Assembly: GCF_003096355.1 (NCBI RefSeq)
Contig: NZ_QEKI01000005.1
Location: 1 to 64,000, forward strand
DNA length: 64,000 nucleotides
Source of the DNA: Pontibacter virosus
GTDB lineage: Bacteria > Bacteroidota > Bacteroidia > Cytophagales > Hymenobacteraceae
Direction of reading: 5' to 3'
Position 1 is the stretch's first letter. Each line of letters starts with the position of its first letter. Below, in pieces: positions 35,870 to 46,000 of the stretch. The position numbers and the translations under genes are program-made. The notes below the pieces were generated by a model, which saw only the letters and a program-made list of their open reading frames with translations, was not told the DNA's origin and searched no databases.

Positions 35870-36442
35870 ATGAATCACTTACTGAAAGCGGTACAGGCGG
35901 CAGAAGATGAGTTGCTGGTTGGCAACGTCATTTTATACCCGACCGATACGGTTTGGGGCATTGGCTGTGACGCCGAAAATGCCCAGGCTGTTAAGAAGAT
36001 TTTTAAGATAAAGGAGCGGGAGGAGTCCAAGTCGATGATCGTGCTGGTAAGCGATGTGGAAATGCTGCGCCGCTACGTGCGTGATTTGCCAGAGGATTTT
36101 GAAGAGTTGGTCAACGCACAGGAGCGACCTACGACCTTTGTGCTGTCAGGGGCCCAGAACCTGCCCCAGGAACTGATTGCTGAAGACGGCAGCATTGGTA
36201 TGCGCATCGCCAAAGATGAGTTCTGCCACCGCCTGATGCAGCAAATCGGTCGTCCGCTAGTGTCTACCTCGGCCAATGTGAGCGGAGAACCTGCACCTAA
36301 AGCTTTTTCTGAGGTATCTGATACCATAAAGGAGCGGGTTGATTATGTGGTGCAGTGGAGGCAGGATGAAGACGTGGAAGCGCGACCTTCGCGTATTATT
36401 AAAATTGATGAAAGCGGGAAGCAAACGGTAATCAGGGAGTAA
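35870..36442 (+). CDS. tsaC: YrdC/Sua5 family threonylcarbamoyl-AMP synthase
   Basis: The YrdC domain begins ILYPTDTVWGIGCDAEN, with KRxx-type basic residues (KIKEREESKSMIVLVSD) and the SANVSGEPAP loop. It makes threonylcarbamoyl-AMP for the t6A modification of tRNAs. Length 190 aa, without the C-terminal Sua5 domain. Confidence 0.93.
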   Translation: MNHLLKAVQAAEDELLVGNVILYPTDTVWGIGCDAENAQAVKKIFKIKEREESKSMIVLVSDVEMLRRYVRDLPEDFEELVNAQERPTTFVLSGAQNLPQELIAEDGSIGMRIAKDEFCHRLMQQIGRPLVSTSANVSGEPAPKAFSEVSDTIKERVDYVVQWRQDEDVEARPSRIIKIDESGKQTVIRE

Positions 36443-36585
36443 GGTGTAGGTATAGCGAAGAGCCACTGCTCGCTTCAACTGGTGAAAAATTATTATTTGA
36501 GCAATTAATCGACTAAGATGACTGCACCAGCAACAATCTATTGCGATATATCAGAAAGCTTGATGGAGTGAAAAATAAAAACTGT

Positions 36586-37017
36586 ATGAATTTCTTGGAA
36601 AAAACGTCATCGAATGAGACCGTGAGGTTTATTTTGGTTTCAGCGGCCTTAGTGTGCATACTTTTAGCAATAGAGTCGTGCAGAGAAGTAATTGATTACA
36701 AAGGGAAGTTCAGAATCAATAGTAGAGAAATTGATAATTCGTTGGCTGACTCCGTCTTGATTTATGGAAAAGTGGTTAGTGCTATCGATACTCTTTCACC
36801 AATGGCGGATGCCAGAATATGGGTTGATAAGCTATCAAAAAGCACTCAATCGAACTTGAATGGGCTTTACATTTTAAAAATACCTGCCGGAATATTTACC
36901 ATTTATTGCAAAGAAGATTTTGGCGCGGATGAATTTACCGAATCGATAAAAGACCTAACATTATTACCAAATGAAAAAGTTGAAATTGATTTCTACTTAG
37001 GAGGTAGGGTTGAATGA
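36586..37017 (+). CDS. lipoprotein with a carboxypeptidase-regulatory-like domain
   Basis: A hydrophobic stretch ends in the lipobox-like IESC; the mature part is about 110 residues with a beta-sandwich pattern (VYGKV-type opening, DARIWVD, LNGLYILKIPAGIFTIYCK) typical of CarboxypepD_reg-like domains. The gene is somewhat AT-rich and follows a 140-base gap. The function is unknown; surface binding is a guess. Confidence 0.6.
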   Translation: MNFLEKTSSNETVRFILVSAALVCILLAIESCREVIDYKGKFRINSREIDNSLADSVLIYGKVVSAIDTLSPMADARIWVDKLSKSTQSNLNGLYILKIPAGIFTIYCKEDFGADEFTESIKDLTLLPNEKVEIDFYLGGRVE

Positions 37018-37186
37018 GAATCAATAGTTAATGAACTACAAAAGCAAGTTGCCTCAGTTTGAGAGTGCATTTTATAAAGTATAACTACAGGGTATAACAG
37101 GTATGGAGATGTTTATTTTACCTGTTTCAACCAGAGCCCCACACCAAATTTTACCCACGCTCTGAATTTATCTCTTTATTTTTGTG

Positions 37187-37229
37187 CCTCGGGCCTGCGG
37201 TTCTGCATTGCCCGAGGTTTTGATTTTTT
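37187..37229 (+). terminator. terminator-like hairpin directly before the CCA-adding enzyme start
   Basis: CCTCGGGC (37187-37194) pairs with GCCCGAGG (37210-37217), followed by TTTTGATTTTTTT, ending a few bases before the ATG at 37233. A -7-like TATTTTTG lies just upstream at 37177-37184. Confidence 0.65.
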
Positions 37230-37232
37230 TGA

Positions 37233-38660
37233 ATGGATACGATAAAATTACCAGAGCACCCCATATTCGATACCGTGGCCGCTGCCGCTGCCGAAGTAGG
37301 CGTAGACGCTTACGTGATAGGCGGCTTTGTGCGTGACTTGGTTCTGAAAAGACCCTCTAAAGATATTGACGTGGTGTGCGTGGGCAATGGCATCGAGTTG
37401 GCCGAGCGCGTGTCGCATAAGCTGCCGCACAAGCCCAAAGTGTCGGTATTCAAACATTTCGGGACGGCTATGCTACGTTCGGGTGAGTGGGAAGTGGAAT
37501 TTGTAGGCGCCCGAAAAGAGTCTTATGTGGAGCACTCCCGCAAGCCTGAGGTTGAGACGGGTACGCTGGAAGACGACCTGAAACGACGCGACTTCACCAT
37601 CAACGCCTTAGGTATAAGCCTGAACGAGGGCAGCTACGGGCAGCTGATCGACCGCTTTGATGGCATTAAAGACATGAAGCGCAAGATTATCCGCACGCCG
37701 CTGGAGCCAGGCATCACGTTCTCCGACGACCCGCTACGCATGATGCGCGCCATCCGCTTTGCCTCCCAGCTCAATTTCGATATTGCCCCCGAGACCTTCG
37801 ATGCTATCATCGATAACAAGGAGCGCATCAAGATCGTGTCGCAGGAGCGCATCACCGACGAACTTAACAAGATTGTGCTTTCTCCGAAGCCATCCTATGG
37901 CTTTAAATTGCTTTTTGCATCAGGCCTATTGCAACTGATCTTCCCGAAAATGGCAGAATTGCAGGGTGTAGAGACGGTGAAAGGTAACTCGCACAAAGAT
38001 AACTTCTACCATACCCTGCAGGTGCTCGACAATGTGGCAGAAGTGTCGGAAGACCTGTGGCTACGCTGGTCCGCCATCTTGCATGACATTGCGAAGCCTG
38101 ACACCAAGCGCTACCATGAAAAAGTAGGCTGGACCTTTCACGGACACGAGGAGCGAGGCGCCCGCATGGTGCCCAAGCTGTTCAAATACCTGAAACTGCC
38201 GCTAAACGAACACATGAAATTCGTGCAGAAATTGGTTCGACTGCATTTGCGGCCCATCGCACTGGTGAAAGATACTGTAACTGATTCGGCTATACGCAGA
38301 CTCCTGTTTGAAACGGGTGACGATATTGACGCGTTGATGAAACTTTGCCGTGCCGACATCACTTCCAAAAACGACACCAAGGTGAAGCGTTACCTGCAGA
38401 ACTTCGATAAGGTGGAGAAGCGACTGGTAGAGGTAGAGGAGAGTGACAAACTACGCAACTTCCAGCCCGTAATTACTGGTGAGATCATCATGGAGACGTT
38501 CGACTTAAAGCCGTCTAAAACAGTGGGGGAGCTGAAAGAGGCCTTGACGGAGGCAATATTGGAAGGGACCGTTAAAAACGAGTTTGGCGAAGCCTTCGCA
38601 TTCCTCCTCAAGAAAGGGGAAGAATTGGGACTTCGCCAGGTAAACTCACCAAACAACTAA
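37233..38660 (+). CDS. cca: CCA tRNA nucleotidyltransferase with HD domain
   Basis: Adds or repairs the CCA end of tRNAs. The nucleotidyltransferase core has YVIGGFVRD, the catalytic KDIDVVCVG and RRDFTINALG, and the head/neck region follows. An HD domain (LHDIAKPDTKR, HGHEERGARM) occupies about residues 250-350. Length 475 aa. It is transcribed right after a terminator-like hairpin. Confidence 0.93.
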   Translation: MDTIKLPEHPIFDTVAAAAAEVGVDAYVIGGFVRDLVLKRPSKDIDVVCVGNGIELAERVSHKLPHKPKVSVFKHFGTAMLRSGEWEVEFVGARKESYVEHSRKPEVETGTLEDDLKRRDFTINALGISLNEGSYGQLIDRFDGIKDMKRKIIRTPLEPGITFSDDPLRMMRAIRFASQLNFDIAPETFDAIIDNKERIKIVSQERITDELNKIVLSPKPSYGFKLLFASGLLQLIFPKMAELQGVETVKGNSHKDNFYHTLQVLDNVAEVSEDLWLRWSAILHDIAKPDTKRYHEKVGWTFHGHEERGARMVPKLFKYLKLPLNEHMKFVQKLVRLHLRPIALVKDTVTDSAIRRLLFETGDDIDALMKLCRADITSKNDTKVKRYLQNFDKVEKRLVEVEESDKLRNFQPVITGEIIMETFDLKPSKTVGELKEALTEAILEGTVKNEFGEAFAFLLKKGEELGLRQVNSPNN

Positions 38661-38733
38661 ACAAACAAATCACTCAGGTATAGAACCTGCAATTTGGTAT
38701 AAAGTTTTATTTTGTACTAAGAGCAGGTATAGG

Positions 38734-38768
38734 AAAGGGATAGGCCAAACGGCCTATCCCTTTTTCTT
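38734..38768. terminator. bidirectional terminator
   Basis: AAAGGGATAGGCC (38734-38746) pairs with GGCCTATCCCTTT (38751-38763) around AAAC, with T or A runs on both sides. It separates the convergent cca and PspC/GIN genes. Confidence 0.85.
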
Positions 38769-38777
38769 GTAAACTTA

Positions 38778-41303
38778 TTACAGCCTAGACACCTTACTGG
38801 CACCGGCAACATCGGTCACGACATTGCTTGGATTGCCTTTGTAACGTACCTTGCTAGCGCCCGCTGCATCGGCACGCAACGTGTTGGTGGCATGCACATC
38901 CGCAGAACAAGCACCGACCGCCTCTATCTCTACCGTATTAGCGACTAGTCTGCTGGCGTCCAGTTTACTAGCGCCTGCAATATCCATGTCCACGTTATCG
39001 GCGCGACCTGTAAAAGTGCTTTTAGAAGCTCCTGCGATATCGGCTTTCAAACGGCTCACATTCACATCCACAAAAGCCTGCGTAGCACCCGTCAAGCCGA
39101 GATTGAGATTGTTTGACTTAATGTGCCCGATATCCGCTTTGATGGCACCGCTCAGGTCGATGCTGCGGAGGTCTGGCGCTGTAATCTGGATCAACACCGT
39201 TTTCTGTCTTTCGAACAGCTTAATGGTGCGGTCTTCGTGCTCGATCACCAGTTCGTTTCCGTTCTTCCTGATTTCCATTTTTTTCAGGTCATCGGCGTCG
39301 CCACTGGCTGTTACGCTGTAGGCACTGCCTTGCGTAATCTGCACGTGGTATGCACCGTTCACCGTAATCGCATCGAAGTCGCTGAAGTCGTAGGTCTGTT
39401 TGTTCGAGCTGTACTCAGCCTCGTTCATCAGCACACTTCCGCCAGCGCCCATGGTAGCAGCGGCATTGTAAGTGAAATCGCTGTCAGCTACGTCGAGCGT
39501 GTCAGAGGCGCAGGTGATGCAGGCAAGTAGGTTGCCTTTTACCTGCCAAAGGTTACGCAGGGTTTTCTCACGGCTATACTCTTCTTCAAAAGCACTGCTC
39601 GGCACCATGCGCAGGAAGTTGTTGGTCATGCGCAGTTGCTTGTCCTGCGGAATCATCAACGTCACGTCCATGCGCTGCTTGCGGTAAGCCGCCCCGGAAG
39701 CAAACTCAAAGCCGTCATCGAAACGGATCGTAGAGTCGGTCTGCACCACGCGGTAGGTTACCATGCGGGCGTTCTGCTGTGCTTCAGCTTCGGTTTTGCC
39801 CTTGGCCTGCAGGCGTTGTTGCACTTCCAGGTTGGAGCCGCTGTGGCCCTGCACATCAAAGTAAATGCGGTTTTCATGCGAAGAGTTCGTGTTATACCCG
39901 TCCAGCGTGATAGTAGGGTATGGACCCACCGGGAAGGATTGCGAAGTCACTACTTCGCCTGAGCGACGGAAGTTCTCAGCGTGCGCCGCAATAAAGGCGA
40001 TCATGGTGAACAAACTGATCAGCCAGATGCCGAACAATGACCAGCCAACCAATGGGCGCATAAAGAAGCGTTTCGCCAACAAGCCAATGGCAAGCAGGAT
40101 CAGGAACAGTATAGGTATAAGGCCTACAAAAAAACCTGCCACCAGTCCGAGCCGGGGAAAGCCCTCCAGAAGCACGGAGGCCGGAAAATCACCCATCATG
40201 AAGGCCGAATCACCATCTACTATACCTAGCGTCACAAACAAAGATGTGAAAAGCGCCACTGTCAGGCCAAGTGAAATAACCAATAGGGTGACACCTGCAG
40301 CTACTCTGATCAATGTAATTAAGACACCAAGTATAGGTCCCAGGCCACGGCCCAGCCAGTTGATCACCTGCGAGATGATGCGAAAAGGCAGTAACAGTAC
40401 TTTGGCGGCAGTGCTTTCCTCTCCGTTTTGGTCTTTCATATTCAGGTTTTCCTTGAGCGTGTGCTCAATACTGGCCAGCGTAACGGGGTTTCCCTGCATT
40501 TGCATACGTTCGGTTAGGCTGGCCGCCTCCGGGACCGCTACCCAGAGGATAATGTAGGCCAGTATACCAAAGCCACCCGCAAAAATCAGGGCCAGAAACA
40601 GGATGCGAACAACGGCTACATCCACACCGAAATACTTCGCGATACCACTTGCCACACCCGCTAGTTTCTTGTCGTCGGGGTCGCGGAACAGCTTTTTCAC
40701 CGTAATTTCAGGCAAAGAGTAGTTCACAGGCAGCGCAATCCAGAGGATAATGTAGAGAATCAGGCCAAAAGAACCTGAGATACCCTCGGTGACTGGGGTG
40801 CCGATTACCAGGAACACGAAAATAAGGCGAATCCATACTGGATCTACATTCAGGTAATTGGCTATACCTGCCGATACACCACTTACAACTTTGCGGCTCA
40901 CATCGCGGTACAGGCGTCTTGGTCGGGCTGCAGTTGCTGCCGCAGCTGCGGCGGCACCTCCGGCATCAGCAAACTCAGGCTCAGGAGCACCAGTGCTGTA
41001 TGCTTGTCTTGCGTGCGGCATTTCCTCTTCCATCGGCTCGAGTATCTCGAAATCAGTCACTTCACCCATCTGCGCAATCAGAGCCTGCACATCTTCTAGC
41101 GTGATCACTTGTTTGCCTGGAGAAAGGCGCGTTGAAAAGATCTCCGCAATGCGTGCCTCGATATCGGCTACAATCTCCTCGTGCCCTTCGTAGCTCGAAA
41201 AGTAGTTGCGGATAGAGGTAAGATAGCGGCTCAGTTGCTCATACCCATCCTCCTCGATGTGGAAGATGATGCCTTGCAGGTTGATATTTATGTTCTTTTT
41301 CAT
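38778..41303 (-). CDS. PspC-domain membrane protein with a C-terminal GIN (DUF2807) head
   Basis: Residues 1-100 are a helical cytoplasmic part with acidic stretches. Two PspC domains follow (about 130-195 and 203-262), then about four more hydrophobic helices (310-445), and a long extracytoplasmic region. The last 200 residues (from about 643) form a beta-helix GIN domain with repeated AGASK segments. PspC proteins respond to envelope stress, and GIN domains are found on surface proteins. It overlaps the PadR gene by 4 bases (ATGA), so the regulator and this protein are co-translated. Confidence 0.88.
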   Translation of the reverse strand: MKKNININLQGIIFHIEEDGYEQLSRYLTSIRNYFSSYEGHEEIVADIEARIAEIFSTRLSPGKQVITLEDVQALIAQMGEVTDFEILEPMEEEMPHARQAYSTGAPEPEFADAGGAAAAAAATAARPRRLYRDVSRKVVSGVSAGIANYLNVDPVWIRLIFVFLVIGTPVTEGISGSFGLILYIILWIALPVNYSLPEITVKKLFRDPDDKKLAGVASGIAKYFGVDVAVVRILFLALIFAGGFGILAYIILWVAVPEAASLTERMQMQGNPVTLASIEHTLKENLNMKDQNGEESTAAKVLLLPFRIISQVINWLGRGLGPILGVLITLIRVAAGVTLLVISLGLTVALFTSLFVTLGIVDGDSAFMMGDFPASVLLEGFPRLGLVAGFFVGLIPILFLILLAIGLLAKRFFMRPLVGWSLFGIWLISLFTMIAFIAAHAENFRRSGEVVTSQSFPVGPYPTITLDGYNTNSSHENRIYFDVQGHSGSNLEVQQRLQAKGKTEAEAQQNARMVTYRVVQTDSTIRFDDGFEFASGAAYRKQRMDVTLMIPQDKQLRMTNNFLRMVPSSAFEEEYSREKTLRNLWQVKGNLLACITCASDTLDVADSDFTYNAAATMGAGGSVLMNEAEYSSNKQTYDFSDFDAITVNGAYHVQITQGSAYSVTASGDADDLKKMEIRKNGNELVIEHEDRTIKLFERQKTVLIQITAPDLRSIDLSGAIKADIGHIKSNNLNLGLTGATQAFVDVNVSRLKADIAGASKSTFTGRADNVDMDIAGASKLDASRLVANTVEIEAVGACSADVHATNTLRADAAGASKVRYKGNPSNVVTDVAGASKVSRL

Positions 41304-41644
41304 AATTGCTGCGCTTTCTTGTTATGGATGATGAATTCGGTGGAAGCTACCAGTTCGCCCCATGTGTCCCGGAGCTGGTCCAGGAATGTGCGTCCGGTCT
41401 CGGTAAGCGTGTAGTACTTGCGGGGTGGCCCAGAGGTAGATTCGACCCAACTATAGTCGAGAAGCCCCGCGTTCTTGAGGCGAGTAAGGAGGGGGTAAAG
41501 GGTGCCCTCCACTACTATCATCTTGGCAGCTGTTAGCTCCTCCAACATATCGGACGCATATACCTCACCACGAGAGATAATCTCCAGTATGCAGAATTCC
41601 AGAATTCCCTTCCTCATCTGCACTTGTGTGTTTTCTACTTTCAT
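41300..41644 (-). CDS. PadR family transcriptional regulator
   Basis: A short winged-helix regulator (115 aa from ATG 41644): QMRKGILEFCILEIIS, VEGTLYPLLTRLKNAGLL and RKYYTLTETG match the PadR fold. The longer frame from 41698 adds residues before the fold and overlaps the promoter. The gene overlaps the PspC/GIN gene by ATGA. PadR proteins typically repress the neighbouring gene; here it probably controls its own operon. Confidence 0.88.
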   Translation of the reverse strand: MKVENTQVQMRKGILEFCILEIISRGEVYASDMLEELTAAKMIVVEGTLYPLLTRLKNAGLLDYSWVESTSGPPRKYYTLTETGRTFLDQLRDTWGELVASTEFIIHNKKAQQL

Positions 41645-41667
41645 GATGATTCCGTTTAATGTTGAAG

Positions 41668-41698
41668 CAAAGTTATTAAAAGGTACTATGTAAAACAA
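41668..41698 (-). promoter_or_regulatory. promoter of the padR-pspC operon
   Basis: On the minus strand a -33 TTG (41698-41696) and a -7 TAACTTTG (41675-41668) are separated by 20 bases, a good Bacteroidota promoter. The leader to the ATG at 41644 would be about 15 bases. Confidence 0.55.
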
Positions 41699-41928
41699 GG
41701 TACTGTTTAAAAATAATTACGAAACTTTTTCCAAAGGGTTTAAGTGGCAGTTAATTGTGGATAAAAATGATTATTTTTGAATGCGAAAAAATGTCGCATA
41801 AAGTCAACTAATTCAGTTTCTGAAGTGTTAGGAGGCAAATTGCCATACCTGGAGAGCGTTAAATTTTTTTTAAGACCGAGCGAATAAATTCTTTTAAAGA
41901 CCCCTGAAGCTACAGTATACCTGTGCCT

Positions 41929-43023
41929 ATGAACAGATTTACCCTTTCTATACTTATTGTCTTGTTGTGTTTTGTGAGTGGGGCTGTGCAGGCGCAGGTG
42001 TCCACGCCGAAGTACAGTAACGAGTTTTTGAACATTGGCGTGGGAGCCCGTGCGCTCGGCATGGGCAACGTGCAGGTCGCCTTTGCCGATGATGCCACGG
42101 CTGGCTTCTGGAACCCGGCTGGCCTTGTGCAGTTGCAGAACAAGTATAACATCGCCCTGATGCACTCGGAGCTTTTTGCAGGCATAGCCAAAAACGACTT
42201 CGGCAGTTTTGCCATGCCCATCGACTCCAGCAGTGTGCTGGCCGTTTCGGTTATCCGCCTTGGCGTCGATGACATTGTGGACACCCGTCGCCTGCAAAAC
42301 GAGTATGGCTACATCCAATACGATAGCATTCGCTTTTTTTCAGTGGCAGACTATGCCATGCTCCTTTCCTATGCGCGTAAAAGTAATTTGATACAGGGGC
42401 TAACACTGGGTGTGAACGCGAAGATCATCTACCGTAACGTGGGAGAGTTCGCTAATGCATGGGGTTTCGGTTTTGATGCAGGCGCCCAACTGCGCCGCGG
42501 CACTTGGCAGTTTGGAGTCATGGCTAAAGACGTGACCACTACCTTCACTGCCTGGACGCACAACGTAGAGGCGCTGGAAGCCACTTACCAGCAAACCGGC
42601 AACGACCTCCCCGAAAGCACAGCAGAGCTGACGTTGCCACGTTTGGTGTTGGGAGCGGCTAAGAACTTCACTTTCTCTGACAAAATCACAGGTATACTGG
42701 CCACTGACGTTGACTTCACTTTCGATGGTAGGCGCAACGTGCTCCTCAAGTCAGACTTTGCCTCCGTGGACCCGCGTGTGGGGATGGAGCTTGCCTATGC
42801 CCAAACTGTGTTTGTGCGCGGAGGTATAAACAACTATCAGCAATTCCGGAATTTTGACGGGGGCATGTCCTCAAAGGTGCAACCAAATTTTGGAGTAGGC
42901 TTTGAGAATAATGGATTGAACATCGACCTGGCGATGTCGAGCATCAACGGACGCGACGGCAACACGGCCAACGCTGCGGGGCTTTACTCCATTATCATTT
43001 CCTTAGGTTATTCTTTCAATTAA
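41929..43023 (+). CDS. porV2: PorV/PorQ-family outer-membrane protein (PorV2-like)
   Basis: Signal peptide (ending AVQAQV), then FLNIGVGARALGMGNVQVAFADDATAGFWNPAGL, the hallmark start of PorV/PorQ beta-barrels. The rest alternates like a barrel. It sits 28 bases before a large C25-type protease, matching the pairing of PorV2 with the PorU2 sortase in many Bacteroidota. PorV-type proteins shuttle T9SS cargo to the sortase. ATG 41929 is preferred over GTG 41923. Confidence 0.82.
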   Translation: MNRFTLSILIVLLCFVSGAVQAQVSTPKYSNEFLNIGVGARALGMGNVQVAFADDATAGFWNPAGLVQLQNKYNIALMHSELFAGIAKNDFGSFAMPIDSSSVLAVSVIRLGVDDIVDTRRLQNEYGYIQYDSIRFFSVADYAMLLSYARKSNLIQGLTLGVNAKIIYRNVGEFANAWGFGFDAGAQLRRGTWQFGVMAKDVTTTFTAWTHNVEALEATYQQTGNDLPESTAELTLPRLVLGAAKNFTFSDKITGILATDVDFTFDGRRNVLLKSDFASVDPRVGMELAYAQTVFVRGGINNYQQFRNFDGGMSSKVQPNFGVGFENNGLNIDLAMSSINGRDGNTANAAGLYSIIISLGYSFN

Positions 43024-43051
43024 AAACATACGGTTTCAAGTTTTACAGCCG

Positions 43052-46000
43052 ATGAAAATAAACAGACTCTTCCAGCAGTTTTTACTCGTTAGCGTGCTTG
43101 TGCTCGGCCTGCAGGCAGCTACGCAAGCACAGTCGCCCACGCCCTACGGCAACGAATGGATTGACTACAACAAAACCTACTATAAACTTAAGGTAGTAAA
43201 CACAGGCCTCCACCGCCTCAGCCACGGCTTTCTGGACAGTCTTGGCCTGGCCGATACCAACCCACAGCACTTCCAGCTTTTCAGAAGAGGCAAAGAAGTC
43301 GCTATTCACATAGCCGGTGAAGCCGATGGTCGATTGGATAGAGAAGACTTTATCGAATTCTACGGCGAGCGCAACGACGGTAGGCTGGATCAGGATCTGT
43401 ACAAGAACCCAGCGCATCAGCCGCACCAACTCTATAGTCTTTATACTGATACTGCTGCCTATTTTCTAACAGTGAATCCTGCAGGGGGTAAGCGTATGCA
43501 GCAGGTGAATCCTTCGCCGGTGGGGAAGACTCCGGAGCCGTATCATTTGCAGAAGGTGACTCGATTCTTTACGCAAGCATATAATAGCGGAAAATATCAT
43601 GGAGATGCTTTGTTGTCATGGATGGATGAGGGAGAGGGATATGTGTCTTCCGCTAGACATGTATCGACTGATTATGATATAAACTCTATTGTTAATGTTG
43701 CAGATAGTGGACCAAAGCCACAATTGGAATACACAATTAATACTGTAAGCAGCTCTTCTCCAATTACCCATAAAGGCAAAATTAACTTAGTATTGCCTGC
43801 TGGAGGTGTTAGAACCTTATTAGAATTTTCTAAAACAGGGGCTGGTTATATAAAGGGGCAAACTATACTTGAATTTTCCGAAATATATTCTCAAAATAAA
43901 ATAACACTTCGGGCAGTTCCAGATCCTCTCCCACCTCATCAAAGTGGAGATGAAGACAAACGAAATCTGATAGCTTTTTCATACGCAACAGTAACTTTCC
44001 CCCAGAGAACTATCTATAATGGTAGCTCAATGTTTTATTATACTGATTCATCGCGTGTTAATGATCCTTATTTTGAATTTGCTAATAACAATACTTCATT
44101 AGTTTCTTTAGATGTTACAAATCCTAACGATATAATAAAAATTGAAGGCTACACTATAGGGCAGTCTAAAGGGTTTGTAATCAATACACAAGGTAAAAGC
44201 CGAAAAATCTTGCTTGCAAACTCATCATCTCCTTTAAAACCGAGAGGTAAAGTTGATAAAGTTACTTTTAGACAAATCAGCCCAGATGCTCACAATTACA
44301 TTGTGCTTACAAACAAGAGATTGATGAAACCAGTGTCGGGCTCGATGAGGTCAGGTCCCATTGAGTATACTTCCTATAGAGCATCAGTTCAAGGAGGGGG
44401 GTATGATACCTTGCTAGTCCATATGGACCAAATTGTGGACCAATTCCACTATGGGGAGTATTCCTCAAATGCTGTACGTAAATTCATGGCTTATATGATG
44501 ATTTCTAGTCGTCAAAAGCACCTTTTCATTATTGGTAAAGGGATGAAGTATGCTTCGTCGGACTTTAGAAATGTCGATAAAAGCAGTAGAGCTAGCCTTT
44601 ACCACGTTGGTTTAAGATATAGTAAAGCATTTGAGGTAGATTTGGTACCTACAGGCATGTTTCCATCTTCGGATGTTTTCTTTACTGCTGATTTTAGAAA
44701 TAATAAGCATGAACCCCGTGTTCCTACAGGACGTTTACCAGTAACAAAACCAGAGGCAATTATTGATTATCTTAATAAAGTCAAAGAATACGAAGCTCTC
44801 CCTGAAGGGCTAGCATGGCGTAAGAATATTCTACACCTTGGTGGAGGAAGTACAGACCCCCAAATAAGACAATTAAAAGGTTGGTTAGATGATTATAAAA
44901 GCATTGCTGAGGGACCATTTTTAGGAGCTAATATAATAGGTAAATACCGACAGGGAGTGAGTGCCGTTCAAGACCTTGTCAATGTATCAACAGAAGTAAA
45001 TGCCGGTTTGTCCATGATAACATTTTTTGGGCATAGTTCAGCTTCAACAAGTGACCTTGAAATTGGCTTTGTATCACAAAATGTTTATGGTTATCGAAAT
45101 AAGGGAAAATATCCAGTTATTTTAATGAATGGTTGTGGAACCGGAGATGCTTTTATCTATAATTTTAAATCTTTTGGAGAAGACTGGTTACTTACACCAG
45201 ATAGAGGAGCAATTTCATTCATTGCTCACGCTCATACAGGGGGTGACAGGCCTCTTTATGAGTACTCTCTCCATTACCACCAAGTAGCTTTTAAGGATGA
45301 AAAGTTTTATGGAGGTACAATTGGTGAAATCCAGCAAGAAGCTGTTAAACGATATTCAGCTACAGGTTCTTCCAATCTACAATATGTTGCTACGATGACC
45401 CAGATGGTGCTTCAAAGCGATCCCGCTATCAGACCTTACGCACCTAGTAAGCCAGATTATGCTTTTAATAACCCAACCTATTCCTTAAAGGATAATAAAG
45501 GGGACAATGCTATTTCTTATTCGAACCCGCTGGTACTCAAAGTAAATGCTGTGAATTATGGGAAAGCAATCCTAGATTCTATAAATGTATCTGTTAAACG
45601 AACTATCCCTAATGGTGCAGCATTAGAACCTCATGTTATTAAAGTAAAGCCTATTTACAATAGTGATCAATTAGAACTCATATTACCAAATACTGATACT
45701 ACTGCATCAGGGATGAATAGGTTTGAAATTAAATTGGATGCTACAGATCAAATTGCAGAACTCAATGAAAGTAACAATCTACTTCAAGTGCAACACTTTC
45801 TTCCTAAATCAGGAATCTCGATTTTAGCTCCTAATAATTACGCTATTGTAAATAGCAATAATGTAAATCTTATTGTGCAATCAACTCAAATGCGTGCAGA
45901 ACCTAAAGGCGTATACTTTGAGCTTGATACTACCACAACTTTTTCTTCTACCCTTAAGAAATCCCACACTGCTGCTGCTGGGGTTATTCCTTCTTGGGAA

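Noticed and set aside
39865..40557. 230-codon plus-strand frame inside the PspC/GIN gene
   Set aside because: It lies antisense to clear PspC domains and helices and shows no motif of its own.
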